Source of the DNA: Bacteroides sp.
Lineage (GTDB): Bacteria; Bacteroidota; Bacteroidia; Bacteroidales; Muribaculaceae
DNA: 64,000 nucleotides
Direction of reading: 5' to 3'
Assembly: GCA_014802265.1 (NCBI GenBank)
Contig: JAAVCP010000071.1
Coordinates: 215,648-279,647, forward strand
The notes below the pieces were generated by a model. The model was not told the DNA's origin, ran no database searches, and was given only the letters and a program-made list of their open reading frames with translations. Within the stretch, counting starts at the first letter, position 1. Each line of letters begins with the position of its first letter. This document shows positions 25,826 through 35,091 of this stretch, piece by piece. The position numbers and the translations under genes were made by a program.

Positions 25826-27529
25826 ATGTTCAAAAACCAACCGGCGGGCCTCTATGTGCTTTCGCTTGCCAACACCGGCGAGCGTTTCGGCTACTACACC
25901 ATGCTCGCCATCTTCCTGCTTTTCCTTCAGGCAAAGTTCGGTTTTGACTCCACTGTGTCGGGTCAGATTTATGCCGGCTTCCTTGCCTTAGTCTATTTCA
26001 TGCCCCTCGTCGGAGGCTGGGTTGCCGACAAATGGAGTTTCTCCAAATGTGTTGTGACCGGTATTTTCGTGATGTTCCTCGGTTATCTCGTAATGGCTAT
26101 CCCGACCGACATCCGCTCCACTTCCTCCCTCGCCCTCCTTTTTGTAGCACTTGTGCTCATAGCAATTGGTACAGGTCTATTCAAGGGGAATCTCCAAGTA
26201 ATGGTAGGCGACCTTTACAACGCTCCCAAGTATGCAAGCCAGCGTGATGCCGCCTTCTCCCTCTTCTACATGGCTATCAACATCGGCTCCATGTTTGCGC
26301 CGATGACAGCCACAGCAATGTGTAACATGGCGATGAAGGCTCAGGGTCTGAGCTATGTGGCTTCGCTCCCCGCTCTCTGTAACGCTTATCTTGATGGTGC
26401 TGAAAACGCTGCCGAACTGACTCAGGTTGCTACTGAAAACGGCATGACTGTAGGTTCTGACGTGGCTGCCTTTGCCAACGATTATATCTCTACCCTTTCC
26501 ACCGGCTACAGCTATGCTTTCGGCGTGGCATGTATCTCCCTGGTGGTCAGCTTCCTCATCTATTTCTTAGGCAAAAAGACCTATGCGCATATTATCTCCG
26601 ACAAGAAGAATGCCAAGGCTTCTACAGCCGCTGCAGGCGGTCCGGAACTTACCCCGGCGCAGACAAAGCAGCGTGTCGTAGCATTGCTTCTCGTATTTGC
26701 TGTGGTTATATTCTTCTGGATGGTATTCCATCAGAACGGTGCAACACTTACTGAGTTCGCAAAAAGCTGCACTTCTCCGGAAGCATGGGGGTGGACCCGC
26801 ATCGGCTTCAACGTATGGGCTCTTCTCTCAATCGCAGTTGGCGTATATGCTCTCTTCAATCTCTTCCAGTCAAAAGGCACCACAAGCCGCCTTGTCTCTG
26901 TCGGTATCTTAGTAGCCGTAGCAGCTGCATTATGGTATTTCTACGCAAATACTGAGAATCCTGTCACCGGCATTCAGCCTCAGCAGTATCAGCAGTTCAA
27001 CCCCTTCTATGTTGTTGCCCTTACTCCCGTATCGCTTGCCCTGTTCGGTTGGCTCGCCAAGAAGCAGAAAGAACCCTCTGCACCCCGCAAGATCGGCTAC
27101 GGTATGCTTATGGCTGCAATCGCATACGGCGTGATGATGCTCGGCTCTTTCGCTATTGCCGGAACATCTGCAAGCGTATCTCCCAACTGGCTTATCTCTA
27201 CCTACCTTCTCCTTACATTCGCTGAGCTCCTTCTCTCACCGATGGGTATATCTTTCGTGAGCAAGGTGGCTCCTCCGAAACTCAAGGGCTCAATGATGGG
27301 TGGCTGGTTTGCTGCTACTGCAATCGGCAACTATCTTGTATCAATCCCGATGCTTCTGTGGGGTAAGATTCCGGTATGGACTCTTTGGTGCATTCTCATC
27401 GTCATATGCCTCGTCTCTGCTGCCTTCATATTCTCTATCATGAAGAAGCTTGAGGCAGCCACTTCCGACACTCCGTCGCCCGCTGCCGAGGCAAACGCCC
27501 TCGAGAACATTGAAGATGATGCCATCTGA
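25826..27529 (+). CDS. POT family proton-dependent oligopeptide transporter
   Basis: 567 residues with about 12-14 membrane helices, an inner-membrane symporter for di- and tripeptides. The first helix carries the POT motif ERFGYYTM (about residues 19-26), whose Glu-Arg-Tyr cluster couples protons to peptide. A second POT signature, 'GNLQVMVGDLY', lies near 122-132. A long periplasmic or cytosolic loop with unusual Ala/Asn content (about 180-225) separates the helix bundles. With the C69 dipeptidase upstream and aspartase further along, it fits a peptide-fermenting life style. Confidence 0.93.
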   Translation: MFKNQPAGLYVLSLANTGERFGYYTMLAIFLLFLQAKFGFDSTVSGQIYAGFLALVYFMPLVGGWVADKWSFSKCVVTGIFVMFLGYLVMAIPTDIRSTSSLALLFVALVLIAIGTGLFKGNLQVMVGDLYNAPKYASQRDAAFSLFYMAINIGSMFAPMTATAMCNMAMKAQGLSYVASLPALCNAYLDGAENAAELTQVATENGMTVGSDVAAFANDYISTLSTGYSYAFGVACISLVVSFLIYFLGKKTYAHIISDKKNAKASTAAAGGPELTPAQTKQRVVALLLVFAVVIFFWMVFHQNGATLTEFAKSCTSPEAWGWTRIGFNVWALLSIAVGVYALFNLFQSKGTTSRLVSVGILVAVAAALWYFYANTENPVTGIQPQQYQQFNPFYVVALTPVSLALFGWLAKKQKEPSAPRKIGYGMLMAAIAYGVMMLGSFAIAGTSASVSPNWLISTYLLLTFAELLLSPMGISFVSKVAPPKLKGSMMGGWFAATAIGNYLVSIPMLLWGKIPVWTLWCILIVICLVSAAFIFSIMKKLEAATSDTPSPAAEANALENIEDDAI

Positions 27530-27558
27530 TCAAATAAGCAATCAGTGATTAAGAATTG

Positions 27559-27608
27559 AAAAAAGCGTGGGATTTATTCAGTACCTTGAATAAATCCCAC
27601 GCTTTTTT
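27559..27608. terminator. Strong bidirectional terminator
   Basis: A 22-bp perfect stem (AAAAAAGCGTGGGATTTATT plus CA) with a 6-base loop, ending in a T-run on either strand. Confidence 0.9.
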
Positions 27609-27639
27609 TGTTATAGTTTTATATAACCCTTATTAACAC

Positions 27640-28809
27640 ATGAATAATTTTAAATTTTACTCCCCTACCGAGTTCATTTTCGGTAAAGGCACCCAAAAAA
27701 AAGTTGGAAAATCAATCTCACAATATGGAGGTTCAAAAGTATTGCTCATCTACGGCGGACAATCTGCTGAAAAAAGTGGTCTGATTAAAGAGGTCACTGA
27801 TTCGCTGGACGATGCCGGAATCGGCTATGTAATTATGAAAGGGATTCAACCTAATCCTACAGATGACCGAGTGTATGAAGGAATTACCCTTACAAAGGAG
27901 AATAACGTAGACTTCATACTCGCTGTCGGAGGTGGATCTGTGATCGATACTGCCAAAGCAATTGCTTTAGGTGCCATGTACGGAGGTGATTTCTGGGATT
28001 TCTACACACGTAAAGCTGTGCCTGAGTCTGCTCTTCCTGTTGGCGTGGTTCTAACAATTCCGGCAGCCGGAAGCGAAGGGAGTGCCGCTTCAGTCATAAC
28101 TAAAAAGGAGGGGCTTATCAAAATTTCTGTTGGCAACGATATGCTGCGTCCCAAATTTGCCATCATGAATCCGGAACTCACAATGTCACTTCCTTGGTTT
28201 CAGACAGCCTGCGGCATAACCGACATGCTCTGCCACATCTTTGAGAGATATTTCTCCAACACACCGGCACAACTTGTCAACGCATATTCAGAAGCCATCA
28301 TGGGTGACATTATGGATCAGGCTCTCTCCCTGCGACTTGACGGAAATAACTATGACGCACGTGCCGACATCATGTGGGCGGGAACAATTGCACACAATGG
28401 GCTTTGCGGCGTGGGCAAGGAAGAAGACTGGGCTACTCACAGGATAGAACATGAGGTGTCAGCTCTTTATAATGTGGCTCATGGCGCAGGACTCGCTTGC
28501 ATTGCCCCTGCATGGATGACTTTCGTGGCAAAAAGAAATCCCGATACCGTGTGGCGATTTGCAATAAACGTAATGAGTGTAAATCCCGACGGACTCGACA
28601 CAGAACAGATTATCGCTGAGGGAATAAGTCTGCTAAAAGACTTTTATCATGATTTAGGGCTCACCACATCGCTACGTGAGCTTATTGGTAAAGAACCCGA
28701 CATTGATGCTATGGTAAAGAGCCTTGAAAGAAATATGGGAAAGACTCTTGGTTCATACGTGCCTTTATCAATGGAAGACTGTCGCGAAATATATCAACTC
28801 GCAATGTAA
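27640..28809 (+). CDS. Iron-containing alcohol dehydrogenase, butanol-dehydrogenase/YqhD type
   Basis: 389 residues. The NAD(P)-binding domain shows AVGGGSVIDTAKA (about 94-106). Metal ligands expected for the family are present: Asp and His in GITDMLCHIFERY (near 192-204) and His in the HRIEHEVSALYNVAHGAGL block (near 267-285). It would reduce aldehydes to alcohols, or the reverse. The 'GGGS' followed by D is of the YqhD/BdhA branch, which usually prefers NADPH. A 12-base gap to the acyl-CoA ligase gene suggests joint transcription. Confidence 0.92.
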   Translation: MNNFKFYSPTEFIFGKGTQKKVGKSISQYGGSKVLLIYGGQSAEKSGLIKEVTDSLDDAGIGYVIMKGIQPNPTDDRVYEGITLTKENNVDFILAVGGGSVIDTAKAIALGAMYGGDFWDFYTRKAVPESALPVGVVLTIPAAGSEGSAASVITKKEGLIKISVGNDMLRPKFAIMNPELTMSLPWFQTACGITDMLCHIFERYFSNTPAQLVNAYSEAIMGDIMDQALSLRLDGNNYDARADIMWAGTIAHNGLCGVGKEEDWATHRIEHEVSALYNVAHGAGLACIAPAWMTFVAKRNPDTVWRFAINVMSVNPDGLDTEQIIAEGISLLKDFYHDLGLTTSLRELIGKEPDIDAMVKSLERNMGKTLGSYVPLSMEDCREIYQLAM

Positions 28810-28821
28810 GGCTTTGAGATT

Positions 28822-30483
28822 ATGATAAAAATAGAAAACTTCATTAAAATATATGAACGCAGTTTCATAGAAAACTGGGATCTCCCGGCTCTTTCTGAAT
28901 TTGGGAAAAATACGGATTTGACATACGGTGAGCTTGCCGAATCAATCGCCATGTCTCACATGATTTTTGAATCAATAGGTCTTAAACCGGGAGATAAAAT
29001 CGCACTGTGTGGCAAAGATTCCATAAATTGGATAAAAGTCTATATGGCTACGGTGACTTATGGTGCTGTCATAGTCCCTATTCTTTCTGAATTTAATCCC
29101 GTTGACATAACCCATATTGTGAATCATTCAGAAGCCGAGCTTTTTATAGTATCTGATAATATCTGGGAACATATAGAGCCTGAGGTACTCTTGAATGTGA
29201 AGGGAGTAATGAGTCTGGAATCCAGGAATGTGCTTCATGAAAAGCCACATGTTGAGATGATGCGTCACATACGTCTGCTCAAGAGGCGTTTCAATAAGAA
29301 ATATCCCAACGGATATTCAAGCCATGACGTGAAATACCCCGACCGCGATAACAAGGAGGTAGTGGAGATAAATTATACGTCAGGCACAACCGGATTCTCA
29401 AAAGGCGTGATGCTCACAGGAGAGAATCTTTCAGGGAACGTTTGCTTCGGAATGGATTCCGAACTCCATTTCCGTAGCTCTCGCTGTCTGGCATTCCTTC
29501 CGCTTGCCCATGCCTACGGGTGTGCCTTCGATATGCTGACCCCGCTTGCCGTAGGCTCACATATCACCCTGCTATGCAAGACACCTTCCCCGCGTGTGCT
29601 TCTCAAAGCCCTGGCAGAGGTAAAGCCTAACCTTGTGATCTGTGTGCCTCTGATTTTGGAGAAAATATATAAGAACCAAATTCTTCCTATGATATCCAAG
29701 GGCACACTGCGATGGACTCTTGCAGTTCCCTTCCTTGATACTCTCATATATTCCAAGATTCGCAAGAAACTTATAGATGCCTTCGGTGGTGAATTTGAAG
29801 AAGTGATTGTGGGGGGAGCCCCTTTGAATCATGAGGTGGAAGATTTTCTCCATAAAATCAAATTTCCGTTTACAGTGGGTTACGGCATGACGGAATGCGG
29901 ACCGTTGATTTCTTACACACCCTGGAAAGAATTTATTGTCGGCTCCTCAGGCAAGACATTGCCCATAATGGAGTCGAAAATTGATTCTCCGGATCCAGAG
30001 AATATTCCCGGAGAAATTTGTGTGAGAGGCACAAATGTAATGAAAGGGTATTTCAAAAATCCGGAGGCAACCGCCGCCGTGCTTGATGAAGACGGGTGGT
30101 TGCATACCGGCGATATGGGTACGCGCACCCCTGACGGCACACTCTTCATTCGCGGCAGATACAAGACCATGCTTCTGTCAGCTTCCGGACAGAATATTTA
30201 CCCGGAGGAAATCGAGGCAAAACTTAATAATATGCCATTCGTGGCAGAAAGTCTCGTGGTAGACCGCGACGGAAAACTCGTAGGTCTTGTATATCCCGAC
30301 TATGAGGCGGTTGATAAGCTCGGTGTCTCCATCAAAGACATGGACTCAACAATGGAAAATATCAGAAAGGAATTAAATAAACTGGTGGCTCCATACGAGC
30401 AACTTACCAAGATTATATTAATGCCAAACGAGTTTGAAAAGACTCCTAAACGAAGCATAAAGCGATTCCTTTATACCCGATGA
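28822..30483 (+). CDS. AMP-forming long-chain acyl-CoA ligase-like enzyme
   Basis: 553 residues. The ATP/AMP signature INYTSGTTGFSKGVM (about 187-201) and the downstream YGMTECGPLIS and 'DGWLHTGDMG' motifs are complete; the hinge 'RGRYKTMLLSASGQNIYPEEIE' and a C-terminal lysine in KTPKRSIKRF match the adenylating superfamily. It activates a carboxylic acid, probably a fatty acid, with ATP and CoA. The length matches FadD-like ligases of Bacteroidales. The paired alcohol dehydrogenase suggests a shared fatty acid or aldehyde pathway, but the substrate is not readable. Confidence 0.9.
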   Translation: MIKIENFIKIYERSFIENWDLPALSEFGKNTDLTYGELAESIAMSHMIFESIGLKPGDKIALCGKDSINWIKVYMATVTYGAVIVPILSEFNPVDITHIVNHSEAELFIVSDNIWEHIEPEVLLNVKGVMSLESRNVLHEKPHVEMMRHIRLLKRRFNKKYPNGYSSHDVKYPDRDNKEVVEINYTSGTTGFSKGVMLTGENLSGNVCFGMDSELHFRSSRCLAFLPLAHAYGCAFDMLTPLAVGSHITLLCKTPSPRVLLKALAEVKPNLVICVPLILEKIYKNQILPMISKGTLRWTLAVPFLDTLIYSKIRKKLIDAFGGEFEEVIVGGAPLNHEVEDFLHKIKFPFTVGYGMTECGPLISYTPWKEFIVGSSGKTLPIMESKIDSPDPENIPGEICVRGTNVMKGYFKNPEATAAVLDEDGWLHTGDMGTRTPDGTLFIRGRYKTMLLSASGQNIYPEEIEAKLNNMPFVAESLVVDRDGKLVGLVYPDYEAVDKLGVSIKDMDSTMENIRKELNKLVAPYEQLTKIILMPNEFEKTPKRSIKRFLYTR

Positions 30484-30528
30484 TTAGAGCCTGATATGCA
30501 ATATAATTAAATCTTACAAAAACTTCAT

Positions 30529-30554
30529 ATTCCGAAACTTGCAAGTTTCGGAAT
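30529..30554. terminator. Perfect 26-bp palindrome after acyl-CoA ligase
   Basis: ATTCCGAAACTTG joined directly to its complement, followed by TTTTG. It overlaps the -33 element of the next promoter. Confidence 0.65.
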
Positions 30555-30569
30555 TTTGTTGTAGCTTTG
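30538..30569 (+). promoter_or_regulatory. Promoter of small lipoprotein gene, overlapping terminator
   Basis: CTTG (30538-30541, inside the palindrome), 20 bases, TAGCTTTG (30562-30569). One mismatch at -33. Confidence 0.55.
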
Positions 30570-30627
30570 CGGTGCTTTTTGTTAGTTAATGTTAAAAAAT
30601 AATTACAATCATTAACAAATTAGAGTC

Positions 30628-31275
30628 ATGCCCATGCATGGAGTTATACTAATTAATCTAATTACCAGACGATTACTGTCGCCTATTGCTATTATTGGGC
30701 TGATACTCACAGAATCGTGTGGGGGGAAATCATTGTCGGAAGCTACGTATAACGAGGATTCCTCTTCAACCACTGAATATTATCATGCCGACAACGATAT
30801 TGCCATGACAATCCGCAGTATTGCCGATGCCATAAAAGTGGGCGAACCTCTTGACTCTACCGACTATGATTTCAAGGGAGTACTGACCGACGGGCAGGGA
30901 ACGCCTATATATACCGATGTGCAGGGAGCACCGGGAATGTGGGTGGTAGATGTGCTTGATTCTAAAAACGCCTCTATTAAAAATCTATATCTCGGCGACC
31001 TCCTTCCCTCCGATCTCCAAAGCTATATTCTGCAGACTTTGCATCTGTCGGAGGGGCAACATATTGCCTTTACTCCACGTGAAGCCATTGATGATGATGA
31101 GACCGATATCACTATTTATGATTTCGGAGGAGGTTATCTGCGATTTGAAGTGCGTGCCGGGATCGCACCTAATGGGATAGAGGGTCCGCTGCTTACTATA
31201 TTTATGAGTGATGAACTCCCCTATTCTATTATGGCTGAGTCTCCAAATCAGGACGGAAGACAAATAGGCTTGTAG
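30628..31275 (+). CDS. Small lipoprotein, possibly peptidyl-prolyl isomerase-related
   Basis: 215 residues. The N-terminal hydrophobic stretch ends in LTESC (C31), a weak lipobox with Glu at -2. The acidic mature part (40-205) has a strand-rich pattern; the phrase 'LLPSDLQSYILQTLHLSEGQHIAFTP' hints at the fold of FKBP-like lipoproteins common in Bacteroidales, but catalytic residues cannot be confirmed, so I leave the function open. Its end overlaps the convergent MBL gene by 47 bases. Two ATGs (30628, 30634) are possible starts. Confidence 0.6.
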   Translation: MPMHGVILINLITRRLLSPIAIIGLILTESCGGKSLSEATYNEDSSSTTEYYHADNDIAMTIRSIADAIKVGEPLDSTDYDFKGVLTDGQGTPIYTDVQGAPGMWVVDVLDSKNASIKNLYLGDLLPSDLQSYILQTLHLSEGQHIAFTPREAIDDDETDITIYDFGGGYLRFEVRAGIAPNGIEGPLLTIFMSDELPYSIMAESPNQDGRQIGL

Positions 31276-32230
31276 ATTCAAAACGTGGTAATGCCATAAG
31301 CTGAACGTCTGCCTGACGGTCGGAAATAGTGTTTTCAGCATTTCCAACTTTCTTTCCGGCTTCCTCAAGGGCAGTACGGACTGCGGTTAACGCCTTCTCA
31401 GGAGTATTGTTATCTTTAGAAAGATGACATAAAAAAATATGACTTAGGCGAGGATTGATTATCTCTTTCAGGAAAGACGCGGTGTGGGTGTTATCCATGT
31501 GCCCTATCTCAGTCTGAATCCTTGCCTTAAGATAATCGGGATAACGCCCCATCTTAAGCATCTGCAGATCATAGTTTGCCTCAATCACCAAATAGTTGGC
31601 AAGCGACATATAATGGTGTGCACGCTCCGTCACTTCGCCAAGATCAGTGGCAAGCACGAAGTTACGATTGTCAAAGGCAATCGAGAAACCCATATTGTCG
31701 CTCCCGTCGTGTGGCACCTCAAAGGCGGTGATCTCAAAATCACATATTTTAAAAGGAATCTCCTTAAAAATCGGAATGTGGTAGTCTTTAAGTCGCTTCG
31801 ATATATTATGGCGTCGCATAATCCCGGCAAGCACACGATTAGTACAAAACACTCTCAGATGCTTATTATTGCGCACAAGGGTATATACATGTTTCACATG
31901 ATCGGCATGGTCATGGGTAAGAATCACAGCCTTCACATGCTTCATTTCAATTCCGTTTGCTTTAAGGGTTGCCTCCACTTCGTCTGCTTTTAAGCCGGCA
32001 TCAATAAGAATCCCTCCGTTTTTTGTGCCTAAATAACAACTGTTGCCACTTGAACCCGATGCAAGCGACAGGTAATATAGCAATCGGTCAGAAGGGTTGG
32101 CAACAGCAGGCTTCGATGGCTTGATTTCCGCCGAAGCATAGACATTTCTCCTTATCGGTTTAGGCGCAGAATCCAATTCGTCAAAAGGAAGCGTCATCTG
32201 CCCTTCAAATGATATTTTTTTATATGTCAT
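31229..32230 (-). CDS. WalJ/YycJ-like metallo-beta-lactamase fold hydrolase
   Basis: 333 residues. The MBL fold starts near 52 (YLSLASGSSGNSCYLG) and has the metal motif H106-D-H108-A-D110-H111, with later ligands in VPHDGSDNMG, 'LATDLGEV' and FLCHLSKDN. The 'SGSSGNS' opening and length match the YycJ/WalJ group, proposed to be exonucleases in mismatch repair. The extra N-terminal 45 residues contain QMTLPF (11-16), which fits the sliding-clamp binding consensus Q-x-x-L-x-F. The C-terminus overlaps the convergent lipoprotein gene by 47 bases. MBL fold certain, repair role inferred. Confidence 0.85.
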   Translation of the reverse strand: MTYKKISFEGQMTLPFDELDSAPKPIRRNVYASAEIKPSKPAVANPSDRLLYYLSLASGSSGNSCYLGTKNGGILIDAGLKADEVEATLKANGIEMKHVKAVILTHDHADHVKHVYTLVRNNKHLRVFCTNRVLAGIMRRHNISKRLKDYHIPIFKEIPFKICDFEITAFEVPHDGSDNMGFSIAFDNRNFVLATDLGEVTERAHHYMSLANYLVIEANYDLQMLKMGRYPDYLKARIQTEIGHMDNTHTASFLKEIINPRLSHIFLCHLSKDNNTPEKALTAVRTALEEAGKKVGNAENTISDRQADVQLMALPRFESTSLFVFRPDLETQP

Positions 32231-32303
32231 AGCGTCAAATGTTTAATATCCTTGCAGATAACCTCTGTAAGTTACGTGAGTCTAACCTATTTACAATTAA
32301 AAT

Positions 32304-33020
32304 TTAACGAGAATATATAAGAAAAATTGCCGGACGCTTATTATAGTCATATTTGGCATTTTTCCAACGTGATGCCGGCAAAGTTTTAATAGACTCATGC
32401 TCAGGATCAGTTATGTCGGCAGCCACGCAGATAAGCGTGTCACCCCTAAGAGTTTTTGCGAGGCTTTCCACCATACGATTATTCCGGTAGGGGGTCTCTA
32501 TAAAAATTTGTGTCATGTCGTGTTTGCGCGACAGATTCTCAAGCTCTCTAAGTCGTTTTTCCCTCTCCTTTTCGTCTACGGGAAGATAGCCGTTAAAAGA
32601 AAATCCCTGACCGTTAAAACCGGAAGCCATAAGTGCCATTAGAATACTTGAAGGTCCCACCAACGGAACCACGCGCAATCCTTCCTTTTGAGCTATGCTC
32701 ACAGGCAATGCCCCCGGATCTGCCACAGCCGGGCACCCTGCCTCACTCATAACCCCTACCGGCTCTCCTCTACGCAAAGGTTCAAGATAGCTACTCACTT
32801 CGCTAAGGTCAGTGTGACGGTTTAGTTCATAAAAAGTAACTGCCCCGATGTCAAACCCAGGGTCACATCGCTTCAGAAAACGACGGGCAGTTCTTACGTT
32901 TTCCACTATAAGATAACGCAATTGCTTAAGAATGTCAAGGTTGCCTGCGGGCAACGCATCTCTTAATGGGGCATCACTGATGCTTACCGGAATAAGATAT
33001 AGAGCTACTTTTAATTCCAT
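32304..33020 (-). CDS. RsmI-like tetrapyrrole-methylase-fold methyltransferase
   Basis: 238 residues, SAM-dependent. The order of motifs is that of RsmI (2'-O-methylation of C1402 in 16S rRNA): LYLIPVSISD start, YLIVENVRTARRFL, GVMSEAGCPAVADPGA, VVPLVGPSSILMALMASG, and QIFIETPYRNNRM. In RsmI the first block is usually 'LYVVATPIGN'; here it is changed, so this is the short Bacteroidetes paralogue of the family, and its target is less certain. The promoter predicts an mRNA starting at the ATG itself. Confidence 0.8.
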   Translation of the reverse strand: MELKVALYLIPVSISDAPLRDALPAGNLDILKQLRYLIVENVRTARRFLKRCDPGFDIGAVTFYELNRHTDLSEVSSYLEPLRRGEPVGVMSEAGCPAVADPGALPVSIAQKEGLRVVPLVGPSSILMALMASGFNGQGFSFNGYLPVDEKEREKRLRELENLSRKHDMTQIFIETPYRNNRMVESLAKTLRGDTLICVAADITDPEHESIKTLPASRWKNAKYDYNKRPAIFLIYSR

Positions 33021-33025
33021 ACATA

Positions 33026-33058
33026 CAAAATTAACAAAAAAATTACTATTTTTGCAAA
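33026..33058 (-). promoter_or_regulatory. Promoter of RsmI-like gene, leaderless spacing, overlapping divergent promoter
   Basis: On the minus strand TTTG (33058-33055), 21 bases, TAATTTTG (33033-33026). The ATG (33020) starts five bases after the -7 box. A plus-strand TATTTTTG at 33047-33054, suitable as -7 box for the divergent methyltransferase, lies inside the same spacer, so the two promoters should compete. Confidence 0.6.
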
Positions 33059-33072
33059 AAAATCAGAAAATA

Positions 33073-34329
33073 ATGACTTTACCGTCAGGATTTATTGAAA
33101 TGGCAAGGACTCTTCTGGGCAATGATGCCGACGATTTCCTGAATGCCATTACTTCGTCTCCCGTATGTTCTGTGCGTATCAACAGCAGAAAACCGGGGGC
33201 TCACTTTGATGATGCAATCCCAGTGAAATGGTGCAAGACCGGGTTTTATCTCCCTTCCCGCCCTGTTTTCACACTTGACCCGCTGCTGCATGCCGGTGCA
33301 TATTATGTGCAAGATGCCTCCTCGATGATTTATCGGGAAGTGGCATCACGCATTCTCAATACCCTCTCAACCAGCGGCGAACCTCAACCGGTCTGCATAC
33401 TCGACATGTGTGCTGCCCCGGGAGGGAAAACCACCGCTATGATTGACGCACTTCCCGATGGATCGAAAGTGATTGCCAATGAGTATGTGGCAAAAAGAGC
33501 TGCTATTCTTCGTGAGAATCTTGCCAAATGGGGATTCCCGGACACAACGGTATTAAATAAAGATTCCTCCTTTTTTAAAACAGCAGGATATGAATTCGAC
33601 ATCATTGCTGTTGATGCCCCATGCTCCGGAGAAGGAATGATGCGTAAGGATCCCGATGCAGTTGCCCAATGGTCGCCACAACTTATTGAAAACTGTGCCC
33701 GGTTGCAAAAAGATATTCTGGCAAATGCAGTGCAAGCTCTGAAGCCCGGCGGTTTTCTTATATATTCCACTTGTACTTTCAACCGCATTGAGAACGAGGA
33801 GAACGCAGAATATATATGCTCTGAATTAAATCTTGAGCCGTTTGATCTTGCATTTCCGGAAGAATGGGGAATACCACACGGCATTTCCACTTCCCTCCCC
33901 GTCTATCGTTTTATGCCTCATAAGACTGAAGGAGAGGGTCTGTTTCTCGCCGTTTTCAGAAAACCGGGAGAATGGATACCGCCTCACCTAACCCGGAAGA
34001 GTGCTTCTCTAATAAATAGGAAAACTGTCCCCACTAAGCCCAAGAAAGCCGGTTCTGCTTTACACAAGGGAAAGACACCGAATGAAGAGGTGCCAGAGAT
34101 TGAGGAGATCCTTTCGGTTGAATTTGATAAAAATAGATTCCCGGAAGCTCCGCTGACAAAGGAACAGGCTTTGGCTTACCTTCGCCGGGAGAGCATAACC
34201 CTTCCTCCGGACATTCCCAAAGGGATAGTGATAACGACATTTAACGGTCTGCCACTTGGGGCTGCAAAAAATATTGGAAGCCGGGCAAATAATCTTTATC
34301 CTAAAAATTGGCGTATAAGAATGAATTAA
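33073..34329 (+). CDS. RsmF/NOL1-NOP2-Sun family RNA cytosine-5 methyltransferase
   Basis: 418 residues from the ATG at 33073; the frame is open to 32932, but that would overlap the divergent gene and the promoters. SAM-binding DMCAAPGGKT (about 118-127), the VDAPCSGEGMMRKD block with the first catalytic cysteine, and YSTCTFNRIENE with the second cysteine give the two-cysteine m5C mechanism. The C-terminal 110 residues resemble the PUA-like/RsmF RNA-binding tail (GIVITTFNGLPLGAAKNI). It probably modifies rRNA, or a tRNA. The tcdA gene follows after three bases, so both belong to one RNA-modification operon. Confidence 0.88.
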   Translation: MTLPSGFIEMARTLLGNDADDFLNAITSSPVCSVRINSRKPGAHFDDAIPVKWCKTGFYLPSRPVFTLDPLLHAGAYYVQDASSMIYREVASRILNTLSTSGEPQPVCILDMCAAPGGKTTAMIDALPDGSKVIANEYVAKRAAILRENLAKWGFPDTTVLNKDSSFFKTAGYEFDIIAVDAPCSGEGMMRKDPDAVAQWSPQLIENCARLQKDILANAVQALKPGGFLIYSTCTFNRIENEENAEYICSELNLEPFDLAFPEEWGIPHGISTSLPVYRFMPHKTEGEGLFLAVFRKPGEWIPPHLTRKSASLINRKTVPTKPKKAGSALHKGKTPNEEVPEIEEILSVEFDKNRFPEAPLTKEQALAYLRRESITLPPDIPKGIVITTFNGLPLGAAKNIGSRANNLYPKNWRIRMN

Positions 34330-34332
34330 CTT

Positions 34333-35052
34333 ATGGAAGAAAATCGCGATAACAGAACACGCCGCCTTCTTGGTGACGACAGATTCAAAATCCTTCAACG
34401 GGCATCTGTATTAATAGTTGGAGTTGGTGGTGTCGGTGGATACGCTGCCGAGATGCTTGCACGCACAGGAATAGGCAATCTGACACTGATTGATGCTGAC
34501 GACGTGGCTGAAAGCAATATCAACCGTCAGTTGATAGCCACAACTTCCACTATTGGGCAGCCGAAAGTGATTCTGTTTGCTGAGCGATTTCACGATATTA
34601 ATCCTGACGCAAAGATCACTGCCATCAAAGATTATCTTTCCCCGGAGAATATAGATTCCATAATTAAAGGAAAGCAGTTTGATTTCGTAATAGATGCGAT
34701 TGACACAGTTGCGCCTAAAGTGGCTCTTTTGGAATATTGTCTGTCTAACAATATAAGAGTAATATCGTCAATGGGTGCCGGTGGAAGAGTTGATCCCACA
34801 AAGATAGGATATTTTGACCTATGGGAAACCCGTGAAGATGGGTTGGCAAAGGCTGTAAGGCGTAAGATGAAGGCAGACGGATTCAGAAAGCCATTGAAAG
34901 TGGTGGCAAGCACGGAGAAACCTTGCTCTCATTCCCTGATAGAGATTGAGAGTGCCAATAAACGCTCTTCCTATGGCACGATCGCCACAATACCCTCCCT
35001 TTTCGGAATTTTCCTTGCTAACTATGTAATCCGTAAATTAACTAATGTATGA
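34333..35052 (+). CDS. tcdA: tRNA threonylcarbamoyladenosine dehydratase
   Basis: 239 residues of the ThiF/E1-like family. The ATP site GVGGVGGYAAEMLARTGIG (about 30-48) and 'NINRQLIATTSTIGQPK' are characteristic, and the 'SSMGAGGRVDPTKI' and 'EKPCSHSLIEIESANKR' blocks match TcdA (CsdL), which dehydrates t6A at position 37 of tRNAs to its cyclic form. The separation from other ThiF-like enzymes is good because of the short length and the lack of zinc-binding CxxC pairs. Confidence 0.9.
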   Translation: MEENRDNRTRRLLGDDRFKILQRASVLIVGVGGVGGYAAEMLARTGIGNLTLIDADDVAESNINRQLIATTSTIGQPKVILFAERFHDINPDAKITAIKDYLSPENIDSIIKGKQFDFVIDAIDTVAPKVALLEYCLSNNIRVISSMGAGGRVDPTKIGYFDLWETREDGLAKAVRRKMKADGFRKPLKVVASTEKPCSHSLIEIESANKRSSYGTIATIPSLFGIFLANYVIRKLTNV

Positions 35053-35091
35053 TTTTATAAGCTTTATATAAAACCATCAGTTTGGCAAACA

